From NCBI RefSeq assembly GCF_013348805.1, contig NZ_CP054690.1:5580001-5644000 (forward strand): 64,000 nucleotides of DNA. The letters run 5' to 3'. Positions 34,645 through 42,298 of this stretch are shown piece by piece. Each line of letters opens with the position of its first letter. Position 1 is the stretch's first letter. Made by a program: the position numbers and the translations under genes. Source of the DNA: Rhodococcus sp. W8901. Its GTDB lineage: Bacteria > Actinomycetota > Actinomycetes > Mycobacteriales > Mycobacteriaceae. The notes beneath the pieces are model-generated. The model saw nothing but the letters and a program-made list of their open reading frames with translations. It did not search any database and had not been told where the DNA came from.

Positions 34645-35734
34645 GAACAGCACCGCGGTGCGCGTAGCCATTGTGGGCGTGGGTAACTGTGCCTCGTCCC
34701 TGGTCCAGGGCGTGCAGTACTACAAGGACGCGGACGAGAACTCCACCGTCCCCGGCCTGATGCACGTCAAGTTCGGCCAGTACCACGTGCGCGACGTCCA
34801 GTTCGTCGCCGCCTTCGACGTCGACGCCAAGAAGGTCGGGTTCGACCTGTCCGAGGCGATCAACGCCAGCGAGAACAACACCATCAAGATCGCCGACGTC
34901 CCGCCGCTGGACGTCCCCGTCCTGCGTGGCCCGACGCTCGACGGCATCGGCAAGTACTACGCGCAGACCATCGAGGTCTCCGACGCCGAGCCCGTCGACG
35001 TCGTCGCCGCGCTCAAGGCTGCCAAGGTCGACGTCCTCGTGTCCTACCTGCCGGTGGGCTCGGAAGAGGCCGACAAGTTCTACGCGCAGTGCTGCATCGA
35101 CGCCGGTGTCGCGTTCGTCAACGCGCTGCCCGTCTTCATCGCCTCCGACCCGGAGTGGGCCGAGAAGTTCCGCGCGGCCGGTGTCCCGATCGTCGGCGAC
35201 GACATCAAGTCGCAGGTCGGCGCCACCATCACCCACCGCGTGATGGCGAAGCTGTTCGAGGACCGCGGCGTGGTGCTGGACCGCACGTACCAGCTGAACG
35301 TCGGCGGCAACATGGACTTCAAGAACATGCTCGAGCGTGAGCGCCTGGAGTCCAAGAAGGTCTCCAAGACCCAGGCCGTGACGTCGAACCTGACCGGCTC
35401 GCTCGCCGGCAAGGTCCACGACCGCAACGTCCACATCGGTCCCTCGGACTACGTGGAGTGGCTCGACGACCGCAAGTGGGCGTACGTCCGCCTCGAGGGT
35501 CGCGCCTTCGGTGACGCCCCGCTGAACCTGGAGTACAAGCTCGAGGTCTGGGACTCCCCGAACTCGGCCGGCATCATCATCGACGCCATCCGTGCAGCGA
35601 AGATCGCCAAGGACCGCGGCCTCGGCGGCCCGATCCTGCCGGCCTCGGCATACCTGATGAAGTCCCCGCCGGTCCAGATGGCCGACGACAAGGCTCGCAC
35701 CGAGCTCGAGGCCTTCATCATCGGCGCCGAGTAG
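34637..35734 (+). CDS. ino1: Inositol-3-phosphate synthase
   Basis: A 365-residue enzyme turning glucose 6-phosphate into 1L-myo-inositol 1-phosphate with NAD+, the first step to phosphatidylinositol, mycothiol and PI-mannosides. The NAD-binding start [19 protein letters not shown] and the conserved segments [30 protein letters not shown] and [20 protein letters not shown] are clear. The length is typical of the short actinobacterial form. The ATG has GGAGAA upstream, within the padR 3' end. A strong terminator follows. Confidence 0.96.
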   Translation: MGENSTAVRVAIVGVGNCASSLVQGVQYYKDADENSTVPGLMHVKFGQYHVRDVQFVAAFDVDAKKVGFDLSEAINASENNTIKIADVPPLDVPVLRGPTLDGIGKYYAQTIEVSDAEPVDVVAALKAAKVDVLVSYLPVGSEEADKFYAQCCIDAGVAFVNALPVFIASDPEWAEKFRAAGVPIVGDDIKSQVGATITHRVMAKLFEDRGVVLDRTYQLNVGGNMDFKNMLERERLESKKVSKTQAVTSNLTGSLAGKVHDRNVHIGPSDYVEWLDDRKWAYVRLEGRAFGDAPLNLEYKLEVWDSPNSAGIIIDAIRAAKIAKDRGLGGPILPASAYLMKSPPVQMADDKARTELEAFIIGAE

Positions 35735-35750
35735 AACCAGCCGTACAACG

Positions 35751-35802
35751 CACCTGTGGCGGTGGGTGAGTCTCCGGACTCATCCACCGCCACAGGTGTT
35801 TT
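35751..35802 (+). terminator. Terminator after ino1
   Basis: A 22-bp stem with a single mismatch (arms beginning CACCTGTGGCGG) and a TCCG loop, followed by TTTT, lies 17 bases after the ino1 stop. It is a classical intrinsic terminator. Confidence 0.93.
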
Positions 35803-35858
35803 CGAGCCGGTTTCGGTGTGGCCGCGGATAATCGGTGGCCGGTACGGATCGCCGGTGT

Positions 35859-36015
35859 TACCTTCGTCGGCATGGGCACACTGAATTCCTAGATCGGGAC
35901 GCCGCGTCGAGCATGCTCCGCGGCGAGTCCTGGGCGCACGCACCTCCGTTCGGACGGGTCGGTCGTGCGAGGACTCATTCCTCTCGATCACCCGGACCTG
36001 TTCCGGGGGCAAGGA
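35859..36015 (+). promoter_or_regulatory. Candidate leader-peptide attenuator before the ABC-F gene
   Basis: TACCTT (35859-35864) stands 7 bases before an ATG (35872) that opens a six-codon frame, MGTLNS, ending at 35892; this fits a leaderless short peptide. Two hairpins follow: 35900-35925 (CGCCGCG arms) and 35991-36007 (CCCGGA arms), the second directly before the AAGGA ribosome site of the ABC-F gene. Such leaders control several ribosome-protection ABC-F genes. This reading is inferred. Confidence 0.45.
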
Positions 36016-36022
36016 CCGCACC

Positions 36023-37633
36023 ATGCCCGTCCCTCAATCCTCCCTCCGCGCCGTCTCGAAGCGCTTCGGTGATCGCGTCGTCCTCGACGGTGTCGATCTG
36101 TCGATCGCGCCGGGCGAGAAGGTCGGTGTCGTCGGCGACAACGGCTCCGGCAAGTCGACCCTGCTCGCACTGCTGGCCGGACGCACACCCCCCGACAACG
36201 GTGACGTCCGCGTCGTCGCACCGGGTGGCGTCGCGTACGCCGCGCAGTCGCTGGACCTGCCCGACGATGCGACGGTCCAGGCGGCGATCGATCACATCCT
36301 CCGCGACGTGCGCGCACTGGAAGCGCGGATCCGCGGCACCGAACAGCGCCTCTCCAGCGCCGACGCGGACGAACTGCCGATCCTGCTCACCGAATACACC
36401 GATGCCACAAGCCTTTTCGAGGCTGTCGACGGCTACACGGTCGACGATCGGGTCGACGGCGGCCTGCACGCGCTCGGCCTGCCGCACCTCGACCGGTCCC
36501 GTCGGCTCGGCACGCTCTCGGGCGGGGAACAGACCCGGTTGGCACTCGCCACGAGTCTGGCCTCGAACGCCGAACTGCTCCTGCTCGACGAACCCACCAA
36601 CGACCTCGACGACGCCGCCGTCGCGTGGCTCGAGGAGCGTCTGCTCGGCCACCGGGGAACCGTGGTGGCGGTGACGCACGATCGCGAGTTCCTGGCGCGT
36701 CTGACGCCGGTGATCCTCGAGGTCGCCGACCGGGATGTCCGGCGCTACGGGGACGGCTACGACGGGTACCTCACCGCGAAGGCGGCCGAGCGGCGACGGC
36801 ACCTGCAGGAGTACGACGACTGGCGGTTCGAACTCGCCCGCAACGCACGACTCGTCGAGGCGAATGCGTCTCGGCTGGAGGCGATCCCCCGCAAACAGGA
36901 CAAGGCGGGGTTCGGCCACGGCGCGTTCCGGGCCCGCGGTCGTGCTCACGGGGCGATGGGACGAATCCGCAACGCCAAGGAGCGGATCGAGAGGCTGACA
37001 CTGAACGAGGTTGCGCCACCGCCGGATCCGCTGCGATTCACCCCGCCGCTGTCCGCGCGGGTCCCGCAGTCGCCCGAGGGCCCGCTGGTTCGGCTGCACG
37101 ACGTGCGCGTCGGCTCACGGCTGACGGTCCCCGACCTCGAGGTGCGGCCCGGAGGTCGCCTCCTGGTGACCGGCCCCAACGGCGCAGGCAAGACAACGCT
37201 ACTGCGGGTGATCGCGGGCGAGGTCGTCCCCGACCGCGGCGACGTTCACGCGCCCACGCAGGTGGGATTCCTGCGGCAGACGGGACGTGCATGGCCCGCG
37301 ACGGCGACGCTGTCGCAGGCGTTCGCCGCCGAGCGACCCGGATACGTGGAGGAGGCGGCCGCGGAACTGCTCTTGCTGGGCCTGTTCCGGCCCGACGATC
37401 TGCATCGACCGCTGGCGGATCTGTCGTTCGGCCAGCGCCGACGCCTCGAGGTCGCGCTGCTGGTCACCAGCGGCGCCGACCTGATGCTGGTGGACGAGCC
37501 CACCAATCACCTGTCGCCGGCGCTGGTCGAGGAGCTGGAGGAGGCGCTCGACGCGTTCGCGGGCACCGTCGTCCTGGTGACCCATGACAGGCGGATGCGT
37601 CGACGATTCCGCGGCGACCACCTCGCGCTGTGA
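36023..37633 (+). CDS. ABC-F family ATPase (ribosome-associated, possible antibiotic resistance)
   Basis: A 536-residue protein with two ABC ATPase domains and no membrane segments, the ABC-F layout. Domain 1: Walker A GDNGSGKST (38-46), signature LSGGEQTRLALA, Walker B LLLLDEPTNDLDD. Domain 2: Walker A GPNGAGKTT (about 380), a degenerate signature LSFGQRRRLEVA, Walker B LMLVDEPTNHLSP. The interdomain linker (about 250-330) carries the charged helical pair expected to reach into the ribosomal E site. Family members either protect ribosomes from macrolides, lincosamides or streptogramins, or serve as translation factors. The upstream leader favours an inducible resistance role; substrate unknown. 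Confidence 0.88.
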   Translation: MPVPQSSLRAVSKRFGDRVVLDGVDLSIAPGEKVGVVGDNGSGKSTLLALLAGRTPPDNGDVRVVAPGGVAYAAQSLDLPDDATVQAAIDHILRDVRALEARIRGTEQRLSSADADELPILLTEYTDATSLFEAVDGYTVDDRVDGGLHALGLPHLDRSRRLGTLSGGEQTRLALATSLASNAELLLLDEPTNDLDDAAVAWLEERLLGHRGTVVAVTHDREFLARLTPVILEVADRDVRRYGDGYDGYLTAKAAERRRHLQEYDDWRFELARNARLVEANASRLEAIPRKQDKAGFGHGAFRARGRAHGAMGRIRNAKERIERLTLNEVAPPPDPLRFTPPLSARVPQSPEGPLVRLHDVRVGSRLTVPDLEVRPGGRLLVTGPNGAGKTTLLRVIAGEVVPDRGDVHAPTQVGFLRQTGRAWPATATLSQAFAAERPGYVEEAAAELLLLGLFRPDDLHRPLADLSFGQRRRLEVALLVTSGADLMLVDEPTNHLSPALVEELEEALDAFAGTVVLVTHDRRMRRRFRGDHLAL

Positions 37634-37658
37634 CCCGACTACCGGATCAGCGGGCCGG

Positions 37659-38249
37659 TCACCACGTCGGGTGGACGCCGTTGCTCCGCAGCCAGACCTG
37701 CGGATCGACCTGCCGGCCGCTGGGATCCCAGACCTCGAAGTGCAGGTGAGGACCCGTCGACTGACCGCGGTTGCCGACCGTGGCGATCTGCTGGCCCGCG
37801 GTGACGCGCTGGCCGACGCTGACGAGGTAGGTGTCGACATGGCCGTACACCGTGATGGTGCCGTCGTTGTGCTGCACGCGGACCCACTGCCCGAATCCGG
37901 AGGCCGGGCCGGCCGAGATCACGGATCCGGCGGCGGCCGAGTAGATCGGTGTGCCGATGCTCGCACCGATGTCGATGCCGTCGTGGTGGCTGCCACCGCG
38001 CGGGCCGTAGCCGGATGTCAGGGTGCCGGAAACCGGCTGTACCACAGCGGAACTCGAGACCACACTGTGGACGAAGCCGGCCGCGGGGGCCGCGGAGGCG
38101 GTGGCGGCGCCGAGCTGCGTCCCTCCGACGAGGAGGGTCCCGGCGATGGCCACGAATGCCGCCGCCTTCCGCGACCGGCGGCCGGCGGCGGACTCGGAGG
38201 GGTTGATCTTGCGAACGAAACGGTGCGATGGCTGGTGGTGCTTGCCCAT
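37659..38249 (-). CDS. Secreted M23-family (LytM) peptidoglycan endopeptidase
   Basis: A 196-residue exported protein. The signal peptide is about residues 1-54 (basic start, hydrophobic AAAFVAIAGTLLVGGTQL, cleavage near ASAAPA). The M23 domain fills the rest: HxxxD as H89-DGI-D93, H137 in YGHVDT, and HxH as H168-L-H170 (GPHLHFEV), all zinc and catalytic residues being present. It should cut peptide cross-links in the wall. It is convergent with the ABC-F gene. The upstream region has an MtrA-like direct repeat, as for other wall hydrolases in this order. Confidence 0.9.
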   Translation of the reverse strand: MGKHHQPSHRFVRKINPSESAAGRRSRKAAAFVAIAGTLLVGGTQLGAATASAAPAAGFVHSVVSSSAVVQPVSGTLTSGYGPRGGSHHDGIDIGASIGTPIYSAAAGSVISAGPASGFGQWVRVQHNDGTITVYGHVDTYLVSVGQRVTAGQQIATVGNRGQSTGPHLHFEVWDPSGRQVDPQVWLRSNGVHPTW

Positions 38250-38309
38250 GGGTATTACCTCATTTGTGTCTTGCCCATCGGCCCGAGGAGGGGTGCTCCC
38301 ATGGGGCCC

Positions 38310-38326
38310 GTCACAAAAGGGTAACG
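38310..38326 (-). promoter_or_regulatory. MtrA-like direct repeat before the M23 peptidase gene
   Basis: GTCACA (38310-38315) and GTAACG (38321-38326) are 11 bases apart, one helical turn, about 60 bases upstream of the start codon. MtrA of mycobacteria and corynebacteria binds GTCACA/GTAACG-type repeats and controls wall hydrolase genes. Regulation here is inferred from similarity only. Confidence 0.4.
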
Positions 38327-38434
38327 AAGCTATATCAATCCGTCGAGCGTTATCGAATATTTATCTTGGCGCGTTATAAACCGACCGGTTTCTCGATCCG
38401 TGCAGGTCAGGGGGATACCGCCGTCCGCGCCGAC

Positions 38435-39196
38435 CTACGCCATCCTCGACACCACCGACAGCGGCAGCACCTTCATCGCCATCGACACCGGCGACCACGG
38501 CCACGCCGGGACGTAGGCCTTGTTCGGTTCCTTCTCGATCGCCGCCGCCAGCGCGCGACAACCGGTCTCGGTGTCGACGATGAACGGCACCTTCTTCACC
38601 TTCTCGTTGATCTCGGAGCGGATGAAGCCCGGGAAGATGGTGCTGACGTCGATGCCGGTCCTCGCCAGATCCGCCCGCATGCCCTCACCGAGCGCCGCGA
38701 CCCCCGCCTTCGACGCCGCGTAGGTGGTGAGGTTGCGCGGCATGCCGCGCATCGCGCTCACCGACGAGATCAGCACCACGTGTCCGGCGTCCCGCGGGCG
38801 GAACAACTCGAGCGCCGCCTCGCTCTGCGCGAGGGCACCAAGGAAGTTGGTGCGCGCCGTCGCTGCGTTGGCGCGGAAGTACCCGGTGCCCAACGGTTGC
38901 CCCTTGCCGAGGCCGGCGTTGACGATCACCCGGTCCAGGCCGCCGAGTTCCTCGTCGAACTCGGTGAACACGCTGAACACCTGGTCGTGAACGTCGACGT
39001 CGAGCTTGCGGATTGCCACCCGGATCCGGGGATGCGCGGCGAGCAGTTCGTCGCGCAACTCCTCGAGCCGCTCGGTCCGGCGGGCCGCCAGCGCGAGATT
39101 GCGTCCCCGCGCGGCGAATTCGCGGGCCATCCCGCGGCCGAGACCCGAGCTGGCGCCCGTGATGAGAATGTTCCTGCGTGGCGCGCGGCTGCCCAC
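38435..39196 (-). CDS. Short-chain dehydrogenase/reductase
   Basis: A 253-residue SDR. The cofactor motif TGASSGLGRG is near residue 13, followed by RRTERLEEL, which with its Arg favours NADP(H). NAG is present in VIVNAGLG, the catalytic Ser in LISSVSAMRG, and Tyr/Lys in YAASKAGV. The substrate is not evident; in the same operon as an acyl-CoA dehydrogenase and an APH-like kinase it may act on a fatty or branched acyl/hydroxyacyl chain. Its GTG start overlaps the upstream stop (TAGTG). Confidence 0.88.
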   Translation of the reverse strand: MGSRAPRRNILITGASSGLGRGMAREFAARGRNLALAARRTERLEELRDELLAAHPRIRVAIRKLDVDVHDQVFSVFTEFDEELGGLDRVIVNAGLGKGQPLGTGYFRANAATARTNFLGALAQSEAALELFRPRDAGHVVLISSVSAMRGMPRNLTTYAASKAGVAALGEGMRADLARTGIDVSTIFPGFIRSEINEKVKKVPFIVDTETGCRALAAAIEKEPNKAYVPAWPWSPVSMAMKVLPLSVVSRMA

Positions 39197-40278
39197 TACT
39201 TGCCCTCCGTCATCGTGTCGATCAGTTCGTTACAGCGAGTGTCCAGGTAGCCCACCGCGATCCAGAAGTGTTCGAACGCCGGGTTGGTGGTCTGCCCGTG
39301 GTGGTAGCGGTAGTAGATCTGCTGCGCGATCACCGCGAGACGGAAGAGCCCGAACACCTCGTAGAAGCCCCAGTCGTCGACGGGCAGCCCGGTGCGCTCG
39401 GCGTAGTAGTCGACGATCTCGCGGCGGGTGAGCATGCCCGGCAGGTCCGACGGCTGCCGCTTGGTGGCCTGCATCATCGGATGATCGTCGGCCTGCACCC
39501 AGTACGCCAGGCTCGAGCCGAGGTCCATCAGCGGATCGCCGATCGTGGCGAGCTCCCAGTCCAGGACGGCGCGGGGCCGCAGGTCGTCGCCGAGCACGAT
39601 GTTGTCGAGCCGGAAGTCGCCGTGAATCACCCGCGAGGCGACGTCGGCCGGCCGGTTGTCGTCGAGCCACTTCGCGACCCGCGCGAAGTCCGGCACGTTG
39701 TCGGTGCGGGCGGCCGCGTAACGCTTGGTCCAACCGGCCACCTGGCGGGCGACGTACCCTGTGCCGCGACCGAACTCCTCCAGGCCCGCCGACGCCGGGT
39801 CCACGCCGTGCAGTTCGATCAGCAGGTCGATCACCCGCAGGCACAGCTCACGCGTGTTCTCCGGGGTGAGTCCCAGTTCGGCCGGGGGAGCGGAACGCAG
39901 GATGGCGCCCTCGACGCGTCCCATGACGTAGAAGTCGCTGCCGAGCACCGACGGGTCGGTGCACAGGCCGACCATCGCCGGCACGTGCGGGTACACGGGC
40001 GCGAGCAGCGACTGGATGCGGTACTCACGGACCATGTCGTGCCCGGACGACGGCTTCGCGCCGGCCGGCGGACGGCGCAGCACCAGGTCGCGATCCGGGT
40101 AGCGCAGCAGGTACGTCAGGTTGGACGCCCCGCCCGCGAACTGGCGCACCTCGGGGACGCCTTCGAGTTCAGCGGAGCCGTTGTCCCGCAACCACTGTGC
40201 GATGGCATCGACGTCGAACGCGTCCTCGCCGCGGACGGTGCGCGCGTTGTCCGGCAGCGCCGGCATCTTCGGGCTCAC
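39196..40278 (-). CDS. Aminoglycoside-phosphotransferase-fold kinase linked to an acyl-CoA dehydrogenase
   Basis: A 360-residue APH/ChoK-like protein. Motifs: LVLRRPPAGAKPSSGHDMVREYR (split by the ATP-binding Lys/Arg and Glu), the Brenner-type catalytic loop VIHGDFRLDNIV, and the metal-binding AVLDWELATIGDPLMDLG. I start it at GTG 40276-40278 (VSPKMPALP), because it overlaps the preceding stop as GTGA and has GGGGAAG upstream. It is not an aminoglycoside resistance gene by context: this family occurs beside, or fused to, acyl-CoA dehydrogenases (as in ACAD10/11), where it phosphorylates 4-hydroxyacyl-CoA. The neighbouring gene supports that role. Confidence 0.85.
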   Translation of the reverse strand: MSPKMPALPDNARTVRGEDAFDVDAIAQWLRDNGSAELEGVPEVRQFAGGASNLTYLLRYPDRDLVLRRPPAGAKPSSGHDMVREYRIQSLLAPVYPHVPAMVGLCTDPSVLGSDFYVMGRVEGAILRSAPPAELGLTPENTRELCLRVIDLLIELHGVDPASAGLEEFGRGTGYVARQVAGWTKRYAAARTDNVPDFARVAKWLDDNRPADVASRVIHGDFRLDNIVLGDDLRPRAVLDWELATIGDPLMDLGSSLAYWVQADDHPMMQATKRQPSDLPGMLTRREIVDYYAERTGLPVDDWGFYEVFGLFRLAVIAQQIYYRYHHGQTTNPAFEHFWIAVGYLDTRCNELIDTMTEGK

Positions 40279-41507
40279 TGGTACTTCCCCAGCTCGAAGC
40301 GGGCGACCAGACCCTGGTGGACCTCGTCGGGGCCGTCGGCGAGGCGCAGCGCGCGGGCCGCCGTCCACGCACCGGCGAGCGGGAAGTCCTCGGAAAGCCC
40401 TCCGCCGCCGTGGATCTGGATTGCGAAGTCGATCACCTGCTGCACCACGCGGGGGGTGGCGACCTTGATCTCGGAGACGGCGGACCGCGCACCGAACAGG
40501 CCCTGCGTGTCGAGGAGCCAGGCGGTGTTGAGCACCAGCAGCCGCAACTGGTTGATCGCGATGCGGGCGTCGGCGATGCGCTCGCGGTTGCCCCCGAGGT
40601 TGACCAGCGGCTTGCCGAAGGCGACGCGTTCGGTGCCGCGGCGGATCGCGAGTTCGAGTGCGGCCTCGGCCAGGCCGATCAGGCGCATGCAGTGGTGCAC
40701 GCGGCCCGGCCCGAGCCGGCCCTGCGCGATCTCGAATCCCCGTCCGGGACCGGCGATGATCGCGTCCAGCGGCAGCCGGACGTCGGTGAACGACACCTCG
40801 CCGTGCCCACCGGGTTCGTCGTAGAAGCCCATCGTCGAGAGCATCCGCTCGACCTTCACACCGGGGGTGTCCATCGGCACCAGCACCATCGAATGCCGTT
40901 GGTGCTTGGTCGCTTCCGGGTCGGTGAGACCCATGAAGATGAGGATCTTGCAGTCGGGGCTGCCGATCCCGGTGCTCCACCACTTGCGGCCGCCCAGCAC
41001 CACCTCGTCACCGTCGACGATGGCGGTCGCCGCCATGTTGGTGGCGTCGGACGACGCGACGTCGGGCTCGGTCATGCAGAACGCGGACCGAATCTCACCG
41101 TCCAGCAACGGTGTCAGCCAGCGCTCCTTCTGCTCGGCGCTGCCGTAGTGGTACAGCACCTCCATGTTGCCGGTGTCGGGGGCGTCGCAGTTGAAGATCG
41201 CGGAGACGAACGGCGACCGTCCCATCTCCTCGGCGAGCGGAGCGTACTCGACGTTGGTCAGGCCGGCGCCGAGTTCGGCGTCGGGCAGGAAGAGGTTCCA
41301 CAGGCCCTGCGCGCGGGCCTCGGCCTGCAGCGCGCGGAACTCGTCGGACACCTGCCACATCGCGGCACCAGGAACGTCGGCGCGCTGCGCGAACGGTGCC
41401 ACCCGCTCGGCCCGCAGTCGCGCCTCGACGGGCGCGACCTCGGTCGCGATGAACGCCCGCAGTCGATCGAGGTACTCCTTCGACCGCGCGCTTTGTGCGA
41501 AATCCAT
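40275..41507 (-). CDS. Acyl-CoA dehydrogenase (ACAD11-like)
   Basis: A 410-residue flavoenzyme oxidising an acyl-CoA or removing phosphate from 4-phosphoacyl-CoA. Recognisable are IRSAFCMTEPDVASSDATNM (FAD/substrate loop), GRKWWSTGIG, VERMLSTMGFYDEPGGHGEV, RGTERVAFGKPL and IQIHGGGGLSEDFPLA. It starts at ATG 41507, and the frame open further upstream crosses the TetR operator. It is the first gene of an operon with the APH-fold kinase and an SDR, divergent from a TetR regulator. The same pairing in ACAD10/11 suggests catabolism of 4-hydroxy acids. Confidence 0.9.
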   Translation of the reverse strand: MDFAQSARSKEYLDRLRAFIATEVAPVEARLRAERVAPFAQRADVPGAAMWQVSDEFRALQAEARAQGLWNLFLPDAELGAGLTNVEYAPLAEEMGRSPFVSAIFNCDAPDTGNMEVLYHYGSAEQKERWLTPLLDGEIRSAFCMTEPDVASSDATNMAATAIVDGDEVVLGGRKWWSTGIGSPDCKILIFMGLTDPEATKHQRHSMVLVPMDTPGVKVERMLSTMGFYDEPGGHGEVSFTDVRLPLDAIIAGPGRGFEIAQGRLGPGRVHHCMRLIGLAEAALELAIRRGTERVAFGKPLVNLGGNRERIADARIAINQLRLLVLNTAWLLDTQGLFGARSAVSEIKVATPRVVQQVIDFAIQIHGGGGLSEDFPLAGAWTAARALRLADGPDEVHQGLVARFELGKYQ

Positions 41508-41529
41508 GCCAGCCTCCGTGCCGTCGACT

Positions 41530-41548
41530 AACTGAGCATTGCTCAGTT
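41530..41548. promoter_or_regulatory. TetR operator in the divergent promoter
   Basis: A perfect palindrome with 9-bp arms, AACTGAGCA and TGCTCAGTT around one T, lies 22 bases from the acyl-CoA dehydrogenase start and 51 from the TetR start. It is the expected binding site of the adjacent TetR repressor. Confidence 0.75.
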
Positions 41549-41599
41549 GACCTAAACGTAGACTTGCCCCGCAATCAAGATCCTGGACGGTGTCATCTC

Positions 41600-42214
41600 G
41601 TGTCGACCGAAACTGCGGCCCCCCGGCGGCGGCTCCCACCGGAGGAGCGCAAGCGGCAACTCGTCGCGATCGGCCTGCAGGAACTCGCGGCTCGGCCCAT
41701 CCATGCGCTGTCGATCGACCTGGTGGCCGAGAAGGCCGGCATCTCCCGCGGCCTGCTGTTCCGGTACTTCCCGACCAAGCAGGACTACTACGTCGCCGTC
41801 GTCGGCGCGGCCGCCCGGCGCCTGCTGCGCGCCGCGAAGGCAGACCCCGACGACGCGTCCGGTGAACCGCTGAGGACCGTCGTGCACGCGTTCGTCTCGT
41901 TCATCGACCGGCACGGCGCGAACTACCAGTCCTTCTTCCACGGCGGCTTCGGCGCCGACCCGCAGATCCAGGAGATCCGCGAACACATGAAGGACACCAT
42001 GGTCGAGCGCACCCTCGAGGCCACCGACACACAGCCGTCCCCCGAGGCACGGATGCTCCTGCGCGGATGGTGGTCGATGGTCGAGAGCCTCGCCATCGAC
42101 CGCACGATCGAGCCGGTCTTCACCGTCGACGGCGTCGTCGACCACGCGCTCGCGGCGCTGCCGATGCCGCCCGGGCACCCCGCACCGTGGGAATCGGACC
42201 GGCCGCAGACATGA
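41600..42214 (+). CDS. TetR-family regulator of the acyl-CoA dehydrogenase operon
   Basis: A 204-residue TetR protein from GTG 41600. The HTH is SIDLVAEKAGISRGLLFRYF (about 38-57), followed by PTKQDYYVAVV and a helical ligand-binding domain. It is divergent from the ACAD-APH-SDR operon, with a palindromic operator between, so it probably represses that operon until an acyl-CoA or hydroxyacyl compound is bound. Confidence 0.9.
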   Translation: MSTETAAPRRRLPPEERKRQLVAIGLQELAARPIHALSIDLVAEKAGISRGLLFRYFPTKQDYYVAVVGAAARRLLRAAKADPDDASGEPLRTVVHAFVSFIDRHGANYQSFFHGGFGADPQIQEIREHMKDTMVERTLEATDTQPSPEARMLLRGWWSMVESLAIDRTIEPVFTVDGVVDHALAALPMPPGHPAPWESDRPQT

Positions 42215-42298
42215 CTTCCGTGCCCGCGCCAATTTTGTACACAACCCTCGAAAAGGTACAGAAAGGTACAGATTGGCGCGAGGCCGAAATGTTTGTTC

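Noticed and set aside
38250-38400. A c-di-AMP (ydaO) riboswitch before the M23 gene
   Set aside because: Such riboswitches precede wall hydrolase genes in Actinobacteria, but the conserved core sequence could not be found in this leader.
39196-40983. 595-codon extension of the APH-fold gene
   Set aside because: The upstream part lies antisense/out of frame within the acyl-CoA dehydrogenase gene; the coupled GTG at 40278 explains the protein fully.
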